DNA of 64,000 bases from Sphingomonas sp. 8AM (GCF_902506455.1 NZ_LR733844.1:3270526-3334525), one strand, 5' to 3'; shown: positions 45,299 to 54,424, counted from the first letter of the stretch. A program made the numbers and translations. The notes: a model not told the origin generated them from the letters alone.

Positions 45299-46552
45299 TC
45301 ACGCGCCGAACAATTCCAGCTGCTGGCGAGCCGGGCGCGGCGCGACGAGCGGCTTGAGCTCGGCGCGGTCGGTGAGCGTCACCGGACGCCAGTCCTCAGC
45401 GACGATGAACGGGCGGATGCGCGCGATCGATACGGTGAGCCGCGCGACGTCATCAAGCCGCAGACGCCGCCAGCGGCGCGCGGCGAGGATACTCTTGACC
45501 GCCTTGGTGCCCAGACCGGGCACGCGCCACAGCAACTCGCGCGGCGCGCGGTTCACGTCGACCGGGAATTGGTCGCGAAACTTGAGCGCCCAGGCGAGCT
45601 TGGGATCAATATCGAGCGGCAACATGCCGGTCGCGTCGTCGGTGGCGGCCACCACTTCGCCAGGCTGAAAGCCGTAAAAGCGCATCAACCAGTCCGACTG
45701 GTACAAACGGTGCTCGCGCATCAGCGGTGGACGCTGCAACGGGAGCACGCTCGACGCATCCGGGATCGGGCTGAACGCCGAATAATAAACGCGGCGCAGC
45801 CCAAAACGATCGTAGAGCGTCGACGCCTTGGTGACGATGTCGCCGTCGGTCGCGGCGTCGGCGCCGACGATCATCTGCGTCGACTGACCGGCAGGGGCGA
45901 AGCGCGGCGCGGACTTGTACTTGGTGCGCGCCTCGGCGGTATCGACGATCGCCGCTTTCATCTCGCCCATTGCGCCCTCGATACGGGCATTGTCCTTTTC
46001 GGGCGCGAGCCGCTTCAGGCCGCCAACGGTGGGCAGCTCGACGTTGATCGACACGCGATCGGCGTAGAGCCCGGCCTGATGTACCAGCTCCGGATCGGCG
46101 TCGGGGATCGTCTTGAGGTGGATATAGCCGCGGAAATGGTGATCCTCGCGCAGGCTGCGCGCAACCTCGACCATTTGCTCCATCGTATAGTTCGAGGATT
46201 TGATGATCCCCGACGACAGGAAGAGTCCCTCGATATAATTGCGGCGGTAGAAAGAGAGGGTGAGGTTGACGACCTCCTGCGCGGTGAAGCGCGCGCGGCG
46301 GACGTTCGAGCTCTTGCGGTTGATGCAATAATGGCAGTCGAAGATGCAGCTGTTGGTCAGCAGGATCTTGAGCAACGAGATGCAGCGACCGTCGGGGGCA
46401 TAGGCGTGGCAGATGCCCATGCCCTCGGTCGAGCCGATCCCCTTGCCATCCGCCGAGTTGCGCTTCGCCGTTCCCGACGAGGCGCAGGACGCGTCATATT
46501 TCGCCGCATCCGCAAGGATTTCCAGCTTCTGTCGGACATCCAGTTGCGCCAT
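45299..46552 (-). CDS. Radical-SAM DNA modification/repair protein with C-terminal HhH
   Basis: From ATG 46552 the product has 417 residues. The radical-SAM cluster motif is C-x3-C-x2-C at Cys69, Cys73 and Cys76 (TNSCIFDCHYCINRK). Other blocks (SSGIIKSSNYTMEQMVEVA, RGYIHLKTIPDADPELV, DRVSINVELPT) match the TIGR03916 family annotated as putative DNA modification/repair proteins, related at a distance to spore photoproduct lyase. The C-terminal region carries a helix-hairpin-helix (LLWRVPGLGTKAVKSILAARR), a DNA-binding element. It heads a three-gene unit with hemerythrin and UdgX genes. The chemical lesion is unknown. Confidence 0.9.
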   Translation of the reverse strand: MAQLDVRQKLEILADAAKYDASCASSGTAKRNSADGKGIGSTEGMGICHAYAPDGRCISLLKILLTNSCIFDCHYCINRKSSNVRRARFTAQEVVNLTLSFYRRNYIEGLFLSSGIIKSSNYTMEQMVEVARSLREDHHFRGYIHLKTIPDADPELVHQAGLYADRVSINVELPTVGGLKRLAPEKDNARIEGAMGEMKAAIVDTAEARTKYKSAPRFAPAGQSTQMIVGADAATDGDIVTKASTLYDRFGLRRVYYSAFSPIPDASSVLPLQRPPLMREHRLYQSDWLMRFYGFQPGEVVAATDDATGMLPLDIDPKLAWALKFRDQFPVDVNRAPRELLWRVPGLGTKAVKSILAARRWRRLRLDDVARLTVSIARIRPFIVAEDWRPVTLTDRAELKPLVAPRPARQQLELFGA

Positions 46553-46563
46553 GTGTTCGATGT

Positions 46564-47862
46564 ATGTTCGACAAGGCGGCTTGTCGAGGGCGCATCGCTT
46601 TGCCATGGATCAGCCCCGTGCAGAAGCTGATCGACCGGCTCGGCCCCAATGGCCCGTACCTCGCGCTGGCGCTGACGTGCCTGCTTGGCTGGGGGTTCAA
46701 GGCGCATTGCGGGGCGGCGTGGGGCGGCTCCGAGCAGTATATTACCGGCTGCTACAGCGATGCGGTGCCGTTCTGGGGCTTGCGTGGGGTCGCTGCGGGA
46801 CAGGTGCCGTACTTCGGGGCACGGATGGAATATCCGGTGCTGACCGGCGCGCTGATCTGGATCGAGGGGCTGGTGGCGCGCGTGATCGGCGGGCGTGGCG
46901 CGGATGCGGCGGATTTCCTGAACGCGGTGACGCTGGGCAATGCGATCCTGGCGTTCGTGGTGCTGGAGTTCATGCGGAGCGCCGGGGTTGGCGGAAGGCG
47001 GCAATATGCGTGGGGGCTCGCGCCGCCGCTGGTGCTGTATCTCGGACATAATTGGGACTTGCTGGCGGTGACGTTCGCGGTTGCGGCGGTGCTCGCGGCG
47101 CGGCGCGGCGCCGCGCGGAAGGCGACGGCGCTGGCGGCGCTTGGTGGGGCGGCGAAGCTGTTTCCGGTGCTGATGCTGCCGCTGTTCGGGTCGGGGGCGC
47201 TCTTCCGATCCGGTTGGGGCTGGGCAGAGCGGATCGTGGCGGCGGCGGTGCTGATCGCTACCGCCGTGGCGGCATGGGGCGTCGTCAATCTGCCCGTAGC
47301 AGCGCTTGCATTCGAGAACTGGCGCGAGTTTTACGCCTTCTCCAGCGAACGAAGCGGGACGGCGGCGAGCGTCTGGGAGTTGATGACGCAATTCGGCTGG
47401 TGGGCAACGGACATCCCGACGCGCAATTTCTGGTCGTTCGTGCTGTTCGCAGGCGGCGCCGCGACGATCGTCGCGGTCGGCTGGCGCAAGCATGGCGAGC
47501 GGCCGTGGCTGCTGTTCATGCCGGTGCTGGCGTGGTTCCTGCTGACCAACAAGGTCTATTCACCGCAGTTCGATCTTTGGCTGTGGCCGATGATCGTGCT
47601 GACGGGCACGCGGGTGCGGGCGATGGCGCTGTTCCTGCTCGGCGACCTGCTCGCCTATTTCGCGGAATTCTGGTTGTTCGCGGGGATGGAGGGGGCGGGG
47701 CCATCGGCGACGCAGTCGGATATCCTCGCCGCCGCGATCGTGCGCGGGGTGGCGATGCTTTGGCTGATCCATGGCGCGGTGCATGACGATGCGCCGGCCT
47801 GGACGCTCATTCCGCAGCCAGCAACTCCGCGGCCTGAAGATCGACCGACACCAGCCGGCTGA
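46564..47862 (+). CDS. GT87-like polytopic membrane glycosyltransferase
   Basis: The 432-residue protein has about ten hydrophobic helices and resembles the GT87/DUF2029 family of polyprenyl-phosphate-mannose-dependent membrane glycosyltransferases. Supporting blocks are YITGCYSDAVPFW (acidic residue in the first periplasmic loop), PYFGARMEYPVLTGALIWIE, LGHNWDLLAVTFAVAA, GGAAKLFPVLMLPLFG and NKVYSPQFDLWLWPMIVL. The acceptor is unknown. The 3' end overlaps the convergent smc gene by 56 bases, and its last 18 residues are hydrophilic and Pro-rich. It is divergent from the radical-SAM gene, with only 11 bases between the starts. Confidence 0.82.
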   Translation: MFDKAACRGRIALPWISPVQKLIDRLGPNGPYLALALTCLLGWGFKAHCGAAWGGSEQYITGCYSDAVPFWGLRGVAAGQVPYFGARMEYPVLTGALIWIEGLVARVIGGRGADAADFLNAVTLGNAILAFVVLEFMRSAGVGGRRQYAWGLAPPLVLYLGHNWDLLAVTFAVAAVLAARRGAARKATALAALGGAAKLFPVLMLPLFGSGALFRSGWGWAERIVAAAVLIATAVAAWGVVNLPVAALAFENWREFYAFSSERSGTAASVWELMTQFGWWATDIPTRNFWSFVLFAGGAATIVAVGWRKHGERPWLLFMPVLAWFLLTNKVYSPQFDLWLWPMIVLTGTRVRAMALFLLGDLLAYFAEFWLFAGMEGAGPSATQSDILAAAIVRGVAMLWLIHGAVHDDAPAWTLIPQPATPRPEDRPTPAG

Positions 47863-50800
47863 CGCCCTTCTCGATCATGGTGACGCCGAACAGGCGGTGC
47901 ATCCGGCTCATCGTCACGGCATTGTGCGTGACGATCAGATAGCGGGTGTCGGTTTCACGGGCCATGCGATCGAGCAGGTCGCAGAAGCGCTCGATATTGG
48001 CGTCGTCGAGCGGCGCGTCGACCTCGTCGAGGACGCAGATCGGCGCAGGGTTGGTCAGGAACAGCCCGAAGATCAGCGCGATCGCGGTCAGCGCCTGCTC
48101 ACCGCCCGACAACAGGGTCAGCGATTGCAGCCGCTTGCCGGGTGGTTGCGCCATGATCTCCAGCCCGGCCTCGAGCGGGTCATCGGAGTCGACCAGCGCG
48201 AGATGCGCCTGCCCGCCGTCGAACAGGGTGGTGAACAGCCGCCGGAAATGGCCATCGACCGCTTCGAAGGCGGCGAGCAACCGCTGGCGACCCTCGCGGT
48301 TGAGCGTGCCAATCGAGCCACGCAGCCGGTTGACCGCCTGACCCAGCTCCTCGCGCTCGGCGGCGGTCGAAGTGCCGGCGGCTTCCAGCTCGGCGAGTTC
48401 CTGCTCGGCGACCAGATTGACCGGGCCGAGCCGCTCGCGGTCCATGACCAGCCGCTCGTGGGCCGCGGACTCGTCCGCCGGGCTGGCGACCGAGTCGCTC
48501 TCGAACCCGACGTGCGACGGCAGGGTCGGGGCGGGGCATTCGAAGCGCTCGCCGGCCACGCGCCCCATCTCGACACGGCGCAACTCATGGCCTTCGAGTC
48601 GCGCAATCGCACCCGCCCGCCGTTCGCGCGCCTGCGCCAGCGTCTCGGCGGCGCGGGTCAGCGCGGCATCCGCAACGCGCAATCCGACGTCCGACTCGCG
48701 CTCGGCTTCCTGGGTCGCATCGGCGGCGGCGCGCGCGGCGGCGTGCTGCGCCTCCAGCGTTCCAATTTCGTCGGCGACCGCAGCCGGGCGCCCCGCCAAC
48801 TCGGCCAGTTCACCATCAAGCGCGGCCGCGCGTTCCGTCAGTTCGCTCACGCGCCGCGCCGCCTCGCCAGCGCGGGCTCGCCAGCCGAGCGCCTCGTCAC
48901 TCGCGCCAGCCGCCCGGGCACGCGCTTCGTCGAGCATCCGGTCCTGCGTGCTGCGATCGGCGCGGGCCAGCGCGACATGCGCCCGCGCCGCCTCCGCCTC
49001 GGCGCGCAGCCGGGCAGTGGCCGCCGCGGCGGTGGCGCCATCGGGGAGTGCGGCGACCATCTCGGCGGCGTGGGTCTGCTCGGCATCGGCCTCGCCCGCT
49101 TCGGCGGTGACGCGTGCGGCGCGCGCGGCAAGGTCCGCCTGCTGCGCCGCCAGCCGCTCGATCAGCGCGGTGGCGCGATCCTCGTCGCGTTGCGCGGCGC
49201 GCGCTGCCGCCTCGGCCTCGGTGACCAGAACCCGCGACGATTGCGCCGCGGCGCGTGCGCGAGCAATGCGTTCGTCGAGCTTCGTGCGACGGGTGGTGGT
49301 ACGCTCGACGGCATCCCCGGCCGCAGGGCGCTCCGCTTCCAGCGCGATGATCCGGTTGAGCCGCTGCAACCGCTCTGCCGCCGCAACCCCGCCGATATCG
49401 CTGACATAGCCGTCCCAGCGGCGGACGTGCCCGGCGCGGGTGACGAGTCGCTGTCCGACGTGGAGGACCTGACCCGAGTCCGCCTCGACCAGAAACACCT
49501 GTGACAGCCGGCGATCCAGCGCGGACGGCGCGGTGACGCGCGCGGCGAGTGGCAGCGTGCCGACCGGTGCGGGCGGGTCGGTCGGGCCCGACGCGGCGCC
49601 CGTCCAGTCGGCAAGCGCGGTTTCCAGCTCGTCGCCGAGCACGGCCGCCAGCGCGCGCTCGAAGCCCGGCTGGGCGCTGACTGCGTCGATCAGCCGGTCA
49701 CCGTCACGCGCGGTCGACTGGCGCAGCGCCGCCAGTTCGCCGTCCAGCGCGGCAAGTGCCGCGATCGCCGCGGCGCGGCTCGCTTCGGCGGGATCGCGTT
49801 CCTCGCGTGCCTCGGCCTCGCTCGCCTCGGCCCAGGCCAGCGCCGCAGCGGCCTTGTCGGCCTGTTCGCGCGCGACGGCGAGCGCCGCCTGTGCCGCTTC
49901 CCGCTGCTTTTCCAGGGCGGCTGGATCGTCGAGCGCCTCGATCGCCGTGGCGAGTTGCACCGCCTCGCGCCGCGCGCGCTCGTAGCGCGCGGCCGCCGCC
50001 GCCTGCGCGGCCAGCGCGACGCGGCGTTCGGCAGCTTCGGCGGCCTCGGCGGACATGGCTTGCGCCAGTGCGACCTCGGCATCGCGCGCGCGGCGCTCGG
50101 CCTCGGTGAGCGCCGCGTCAAGCGCCGGAAGCGCGGCCGCACCCGCGGCGATCCGGCGCTTCAGTGCCTCACGCTCGTCCGCCAGCCGCGCCGTCGCCGC
50201 GGCGGCGTCATGCGCAAGCGCATCCTCCCGCGCGCGATCCTCATCGATCCGCGCGCGGGCGACGCGCGTGTCTGACAGGCGGCGTTCCAGCCCAAGGCGC
50301 TGTTCGCGAAGCCGGGTGAGCTGGTGCGCGAGGTCGGCAGCCGCATCGCGCGCGGCGAGCGCTGCGTCGCGTGCGGCGACATGGCGTTCGGCGGCGGCTT
50401 GCTGTTCGACCTGCGCGGTGGCGGCGTCGGCGGTTGCCGAGACGAGCGCTGCGTCGGCGGCATCTGCTTCGGCCTTGGCCCCGGTCGCGGCAGCGGCGGC
50501 GTCGCGCCAGCGCGCGAAGATCATCCGCGCTTCTGCCAGACGGATTTGCTCGGAGAGCAAGCGGTAGCGTTCGGCGGCGCGCGCCTGTCGCCTGAGCGCC
50601 GTGATCCGCGTCGTCTGGTCGGCGAGCAATTCGTCGAGCCGCGCGAGATTGGCCTCGGTGGCGCGCAGCCGCGTCTCGGCATCCTTGCGGCGGACGTGGA
50701 GCCCGGCGATGCCGGCGGCTTCCTCCAGCATCGCGCGGCGCTCGACCGGGCGGGCGGCGATGACCGCGCCGATGCGGTTCTGGCTGACGAGCGCGGGCGA

Positions 50801-51199
50801 GTGCGCGCCCGTTGCGGCATCGGCGAACAGCAACTGCACATCCCGCGCGCGAACATCGCGGCCGTCGATGCGATAGGCGGAGCCCGCACCGCGCTCGATC
50901 CGGCGAACGATCTCGCTTTCCTCCGGACCGTCGGGGCCGTCGTGCTCGGCGAGCAGCGCGACCTCGGCGAAGTCGCGCGGCGGCCGCGAGGCAGTGCCCG
51001 CGAAGATCACGTCCTCCATGCCAGCGCCCCGCATCGAACGGGCGCTGTTTTCGCCCATCGTCCAGCGGAGTGCTTCGAGGAGATTCGATTTGCCGCAGCC
51101 GTTCGGTCCGACGACGCCGGTCAGCCCCGGCTCGACGCGCAGGTCGGCCGGGTCGACGAAGCTCTTGAAGCCGGTGAGACGGAGGCGCTTTATCCGCAT
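47807..51199 (-). CDS. smc: Chromosome segregation protein SMC
   Basis: SMC is the ATPase of the bacterial condensin that loads at parS and compacts the chromosome with ScpA and ScpB. The 1130-residue product has the full architecture: an N-terminal head (RLTGFKSFVDPADLRVEPGL, Walker A GPNGCGKSN at 32-40), a long Ala/Arg/Glu-rich coiled coil, a hinge around residues 510-640, a second coiled coil and a C-terminal head with LSGGEQALTAIALIFGLF and Walker B VLDEVDAPLDDANIE. The 3' end overlaps the GT87-like gene on the other strand. Upstream lie two DsbA genes and dciA, a sphingomonad-typical neighbourhood. Confidence 0.96.
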   Translation of the reverse strand: MRIKRLRLTGFKSFVDPADLRVEPGLTGVVGPNGCGKSNLLEALRWTMGENSARSMRGAGMEDVIFAGTASRPPRDFAEVALLAEHDGPDGPEESEIVRRIERGAGSAYRIDGRDVRARDVQLLFADAATGAHSPALVSQNRIGAVIAARPVERRAMLEEAAGIAGLHVRRKDAETRLRATEANLARLDELLADQTTRITALRRQARAAERYRLLSEQIRLAEARMIFARWRDAAAAATGAKAEADAADAALVSATADAATAQVEQQAAAERHVAARDAALAARDAAADLAHQLTRLREQRLGLERRLSDTRVARARIDEDRAREDALAHDAAAATARLADEREALKRRIAAGAAALPALDAALTEAERRARDAEVALAQAMSAEAAEAAERRVALAAQAAAAARYERARREAVQLATAIEALDDPAALEKQREAAQAALAVAREQADKAAAALAWAEASEAEAREERDPAEASRAAAIAALAALDGELAALRQSTARDGDRLIDAVSAQPGFERALAAVLGDELETALADWTGAASGPTDPPAPVGTLPLAARVTAPSALDRRLSQVFLVEADSGQVLHVGQRLVTRAGHVRRWDGYVSDIGGVAAAERLQRLNRIIALEAERPAAGDAVERTTTRRTKLDERIARARAAAQSSRVLVTEAEAAARAAQRDEDRATALIERLAAQQADLAARAARVTAEAGEADAEQTHAAEMVAALPDGATAAAATARLRAEAEAARAHVALARADRSTQDRMLDEARARAAGASDEALGWRARAGEAARRVSELTERAAALDGELAELAGRPAAVADEIGTLEAQHAAARAAADATQEAERESDVGLRVADAALTRAAETLAQARERRAGAIARLEGHELRRVEMGRVAGERFECPAPTLPSHVGFESDSVASPADESAAHERLVMDRERLGPVNLVAEQELAELEAAGTSTAAEREELGQAVNRLRGSIGTLNREGRQRLLAAFEAVDGHFRRLFTTLFDGGQAHLALVDSDDPLEAGLEIMAQPPGKRLQSLTLLSGGEQALTAIALIFGLFLTNPAPICVLDEVDAPLDDANIERFCDLLDRMARETDTRYLIVTHNAVTMSRMHRLFGVTMIEKGVSRLVSVDLQAAELLAAE

Positions 51200-51218
51200 C
51201 GCGTCGGGCGATCATCTT

Positions 51219-51314
51219 CGTCATTCCCGCGAAGGCGGGAATCCAGAACCTCTGACCTCCGGGCAAGAAGTGAAACGTCCGCGCGTCTGGATTCCCGCTT
51301 GCGCGGGAATGACG
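51219..51314. repeat. Family C palindrome, copy 1
   Basis: A 96-bp inverted repeat: CGTCATTCCCGCGAAGGCGG at the left and GATTCCCGCTTGCGCGGGAA, ending TGACG, at the right, with CCAGAACCTCTGACC and CGTCCGCGCGTCTGG forming inner flanks. It fills the gap between dsbA (lipoprotein) and smc. A second copy is at 56760-56854. Confidence 0.9.
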
Positions 51315-51407
51315 GAAGAGTGCGGCGGGGCGACAAAGATGGCGCAGGCCGGGCGCGTCCGGCACCCGCCCGCGACAGGCGTCCGTGGCGACGGACGCCC
51401 GCCGGCA

Positions 51408-52166
51408 TCACGCGCCTGCGTTCTTCAGCGCCGTCTCGACCTGCGCCCAGGTGACCCCGTCGACCTTCGCGCCGTTCAGGATGAAGGTCGGGGTTCCGGT
51501 GACGCCGTTCTTGTCGGTGCCGTCCTGCATCATCCTGGTGAGTTGATCGATCGCCTTGGCGTCGGTCAGGCAGGCGCGCGCCTGCGCCTCGGGCACGCCG
51601 CGCTGCTTGATGAACTCCAGATAGCCCATCTTCTCGGCCCAGGCGGTCGCGACCTGCGCCGGCGCGGCGTTCTGCGTCTGTTGCAGGAACGCCTGATCCT
51701 GCGCGATCTTCATCTGCGTATCGAGGAACTTGGGCTGATCGATATACATCTGCTCAAGGATCGGGAAGAACGGCTGCGGTCCGGCACAACGCCCCAGCAA
51801 CGCCGCGGCGAGATCGGGCGGGCCGTGGACGAGGAAGTCGCGGAATTCATACGAGACCTTGCCGCTCTTGACGTAATTGTCCTCGAGCGGTCGCATCCCG
51901 GTCTGACCAAACGCGCCACAGGTCGGGCAGGTGCGCGAGCCATATTCGACCAATTTCAGCTCGGCATCGGGATTGCCGACGACATAGCCGCCCGCCGGAG
52001 TCGCGGACACGACCTGCGTCCAGTCCTGCCCGGCCGGGGCCGCGACCGCCTTCACCGAACCGGCGGGGGCGCTCGGCGTGCTGCTGTTGCCGCCGCCGCC
52101 CGCGCCGCTGCCGCAGCCGGCAAGCAGCGACACCGCTGCCAGCAAGGGGATTGCCATACGCATCAT
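51408..52166 (-). CDS. DsbA-family lipoprotein disulfide oxidoreductase
   Basis: From ATG 52166 the product has 252 residues: a lipoprotein signal (MAIPLLAAVSLLAGC, then a Gly/Ser-rich linker) and a thioredoxin-fold DsbA domain. The active site is CPTC in GSRTCPTCGAFGQTG, and the cis-Pro loop is GVTGTPTFILNG. The helical insert (FFPILEQMYIDQPKFLD) is DsbA-like. It would oxidise or isomerise thiols of exported proteins. It is one of two adjacent DsbA paralogs (the other at 52183-52845), both upstream of smc on the minus strand, separated by only 16 bases. Confidence 0.9.
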   Translation of the reverse strand: MMRMAIPLLAAVSLLAGCGSGAGGGGNSSTPSAPAGSVKAVAAPAGQDWTQVVSATPAGGYVVGNPDAELKLVEYGSRTCPTCGAFGQTGMRPLEDNYVKSGKVSYEFRDFLVHGPPDLAAALLGRCAGPQPFFPILEQMYIDQPKFLDTQMKIAQDQAFLQQTQNAAPAQVATAWAEKMGYLEFIKQRGVPEAQARACLTDAKAIDQLTRMMQDGTDKNGVTGTPTFILNGAKVDGVTWAQVETALKNAGA

Positions 52167-52182
52167 CGTGTCACTCCGTCGC

Positions 52183-52845
52183 TCATTTCGCACCTGCCGC
52201 GCGCAATTGCGGCTGCAACTGCGCCCAGCCGACATTCTGGATCAGCCGCCCGTTGATCTCGAACGCGGGCGTGCCCTGGACCTTGGACGTACCCTCCGAC
52301 ACCGCGAGCGTCTTCTTCACGGCGGCATCGGTGGCGAAGCAGGCGCTGATCGCGGCCGACGATGCGCCCGCGTCGCGCGCGATCGTGGTCAGCCCGGCGC
52401 CTTCGGCGATCGCGGAGAGCTGCGCCAGTTGCGGCCAGCTCGCGATCCGGTCGCGGTTGCCCTGCGCCCAGTCGCTGGCACGATCGAGCCATTGTTCCTG
52501 TTTCTGGAAGAGCGCGGCGTGAACGCGCGGGAACGCGGCCGCGCCTGAACAGCGTGCCAGCGTCGCCGCGGCGAGGTCGATCCCGTCATGAACCTGGTTG
52601 CGGTATTCGACGCTGGTCGAGCCCGAGCGGACCATCGTACCGAGCGCGGCTTCGGACTCCTGCGTGAAATGCGCGCAATGCGGGCAGGTGTAGCTGACAT
52701 ATTCGACCAGCTTCACACGCGCCTTGGGGTTGCCGATCAGATAGCTGCCGTTCGCCACCGGGGTTGCGACCGCGGTCCACGGGCGCGGCGCGGAGGCGGC
52801 AGTGAGCGCGATGGCGGCGAGCAGGGGGAGGAGGAAGCGGGTCAT
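52183..52845 (-). CDS. DsbA-family periplasmic thiol-disulfide oxidoreductase
   Basis: The 220-residue product has a cleavable signal peptide (RFLLPLLAAIALTAASA) rather than a lipobox, and a DsbA domain with CPHC in VSYTCPHCAHFTQES, the classic DsbA dipeptide PH, and the cis-Pro loop KVQGTPAFEINGR. It differs from its neighbour in active-site dipeptide (PH versus PT) and membrane attachment, so the two are probably not redundant. Its ATG overlaps the dciA stop by 4 bases. DsbB at 40 kb is the likely partner for reoxidation. Confidence 0.9.
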   Translation of the reverse strand: MTRFLLPLLAAIALTAASAPRPWTAVATPVANGSYLIGNPKARVKLVEYVSYTCPHCAHFTQESEAALGTMVRSGSTSVEYRNQVHDGIDLAAATLARCSGAAAFPRVHAALFQKQEQWLDRASDWAQGNRDRIASWPQLAQLSAIAEGAGLTTIARDAGASSAAISACFATDAAVKKTLAVSEGTSKVQGTPAFEINGRLIQNVGWAQLQPQLRAAGAK

Positions 52846-53369
52846 CGGACCTTCGGCAAGACGGGGCGGGGGGCGGCGACGCCGGAGGCGAGCGCCTCCA
52901 GCACCGCCTTCAGCTCGGGATCGGCGATCGTGCGCAGGCTCTGCCCCATTTCGGGCGGGGCGGGCACGAGCGATGGCGGGGTGCGGCGCTCGGGGCGGCG
53001 GGTGACCTCGCCATGCCGGATCGCGACGCGCACCACAGCGGCATAGCCGAAGAAGCGGTTCACGCGCTCGATAATCTCGGCCGTCAAATGGCTCATCATT
53101 GCAGCATGGGCGCCGCGCACCGTCAGCGTCAACACGCCGTCCTGCTTCTTTCCGGCGGGAAAGCGGATCGATTCCGGGGTGCTGGCCGCCGCGAGTCGCT
53201 CGCCGACGATCTCCGGCCAGCGCGTGACGATCGCGGATTGCACGAAGCCGAAGCGGCGGAAGGCCGCACCGCCGACCGCGGGCAACAGCTCCGCGACCTG
53301 CCGCGAGCGATTGGAGCGCGGGGATTCGGAAGGGGGATCGCCGGCGCGCTTGCTCATTCCCCAGCCCAT
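52842..53369 (-). CDS. dciA: DUF721/DciA-family replication protein
   Basis: DciA is the helicase-loader-like protein that helps load DnaB in bacteria lacking DnaC. The 175-residue product has the DUF721 core (GFVQSAIVTRWPEIVGERLAAASTPESIRFP, then GVLTLTVRGAHAAMMSHL, AEIIERVNRFFGYAAVVRVAIRH) and a basic/Pro-rich C-terminal tail (RRPERRTPPSLVPAPPEMG). ATG 53369 or 53357 may be the start. It is divergent from mutY with 14 bases between, a common alphaproteobacterial arrangement, and overlaps the DsbA gene by 4 bases. Confidence 0.88.
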   Translation of the reverse strand: MGWGMSKRAGDPPSESPRSNRSRQVAELLPAVGGAAFRRFGFVQSAIVTRWPEIVGERLAAASTPESIRFPAGKKQDGVLTLTVRGAHAAMMSHLTAEIIERVNRFFGYAAVVRVAIRHGEVTRRPERRTPPSLVPAPPEMGQSLRTIADPELKAVLEALASGVAAPRPVLPKVR

Positions 53370-53383
53370 GCCATAGCCGGGGC

Positions 53384-54424
53384 ATGGACGCCAAGCACCG
53401 GATCGATATCGCTGGTCCGTTGCTCGACTGGTATGACCGGCACCGCCGCGATCTGCCGTGGCGGTCGAAGCCCGGTGAGATCGCCGATCCGTATCGCGTG
53501 TGGCTGAGCGAGGTGATGCTCCAGCAAACGACCGTGGCGACGGTGCGGCCGCGCTTCACCGAATGGACGCAGCGCTGGCCGACCTTCGCCGACCTTGCCG
53601 CCGCCGACGAGGGCGAGGTGATGGCGGCGTGGGCGGGGCTCGGCTATTACGCGCGGGCGCGCAATCTGCTGGCGGCGGCGCGGACGATCGCGGCGGTGCA
53701 TGGCGGTCAGTTGCCCGATACAGAGGCTGCGTTGCGGGCGCTGCCGGGGTTCGGGGACTATACCGCCGCGGCGGTGGCGGCGATCGCGTTCGGGCGACGC
53801 GCGGTGGTGGTCGACGCCAATGTCGAGCGCGTCGTCGCGCGGCTGTTCGCGATTGACACGCCTTTGCCGGCCGCGCGCAAGGCGATCCGGGCGGCGGCGG
53901 ATACCATCATCCCGGACGCGCGCGCGGGCGATTTTGCGCAGGCGATGATGGACCTTGGCTCGGCAATCTGTACGTCACGACGGCCGCGCTGCCTGCTCTG
54001 CCCGCTAAACCATGCGTGCGCGGCGCAGGCAGCGGGTACGCCCGAGGCTTATCCGGTCAAGAAGCCGAAAGCAGTGCGCCCACATCGGCATGGTACGCTC
54101 TTCTGGTTGCAGCGCGGCGACTCGGTGCTGCTGGAGCGGCGGCCTGACAAGGGGCTGCTCGGCGGGATGCGTGCGTTGCCGACCGGGCCGTGGCGCGATG
54201 CGCCGCCGCTGTTCGCCGACGCGCCGGTCGAGGCCGCCTGGCGCGTGCTCGACGAACCGGTGACCCACGGCTTCACGCATTTCACGATCGACCTGACGAT
54301 TGCGGTGGCGCACACGGAGGCAGCGAGCAACAGAGGCGAGTGGTGGCCGATTGCACGGCTCGACGAAGCGGGATTGCCGACGGTGTTCGCGAAAGCGGCA
54401 GATGTGGTGAGGAGACGGGCATGA
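53384..54424 (+). CDS. mutY: A/G-specific adenine glycosylase MutY
   Basis: MutY removes adenine mispaired with 8-oxoguanine. The 346-residue product has the catalytic Glu43 (SEVMLQQT), the helix-hairpin-helix LPGFGDYTAAAVAA followed by the catalytic Asp144 (VVVDANVERVV), the four-cysteine [4Fe-4S] loop C-x6-C-x2-C-x5-C at Cys196, Cys203, Cys206 and Cys212, and a C-terminal Nudix-like domain (GDSVLLERRPDKGLLGGMRALP, HGFTHFTIDL) for 8-oxoG recognition. Its stop overlaps the serine-hydrolase start by 4 bases. Confidence 0.96.
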   Translation: MDAKHRIDIAGPLLDWYDRHRRDLPWRSKPGEIADPYRVWLSEVMLQQTTVATVRPRFTEWTQRWPTFADLAAADEGEVMAAWAGLGYYARARNLLAAARTIAAVHGGQLPDTEAALRALPGFGDYTAAAVAAIAFGRRAVVVDANVERVVARLFAIDTPLPAARKAIRAAADTIIPDARAGDFAQAMMDLGSAICTSRRPRCLLCPLNHACAAQAAGTPEAYPVKKPKAVRPHRHGTLFWLQRGDSVLLERRPDKGLLGGMRALPTGPWRDAPPLFADAPVEAAWRVLDEPVTHGFTHFTIDLTIAVAHTEAASNRGEWWPIARLDEAGLPTVFAKAADVVRRRA

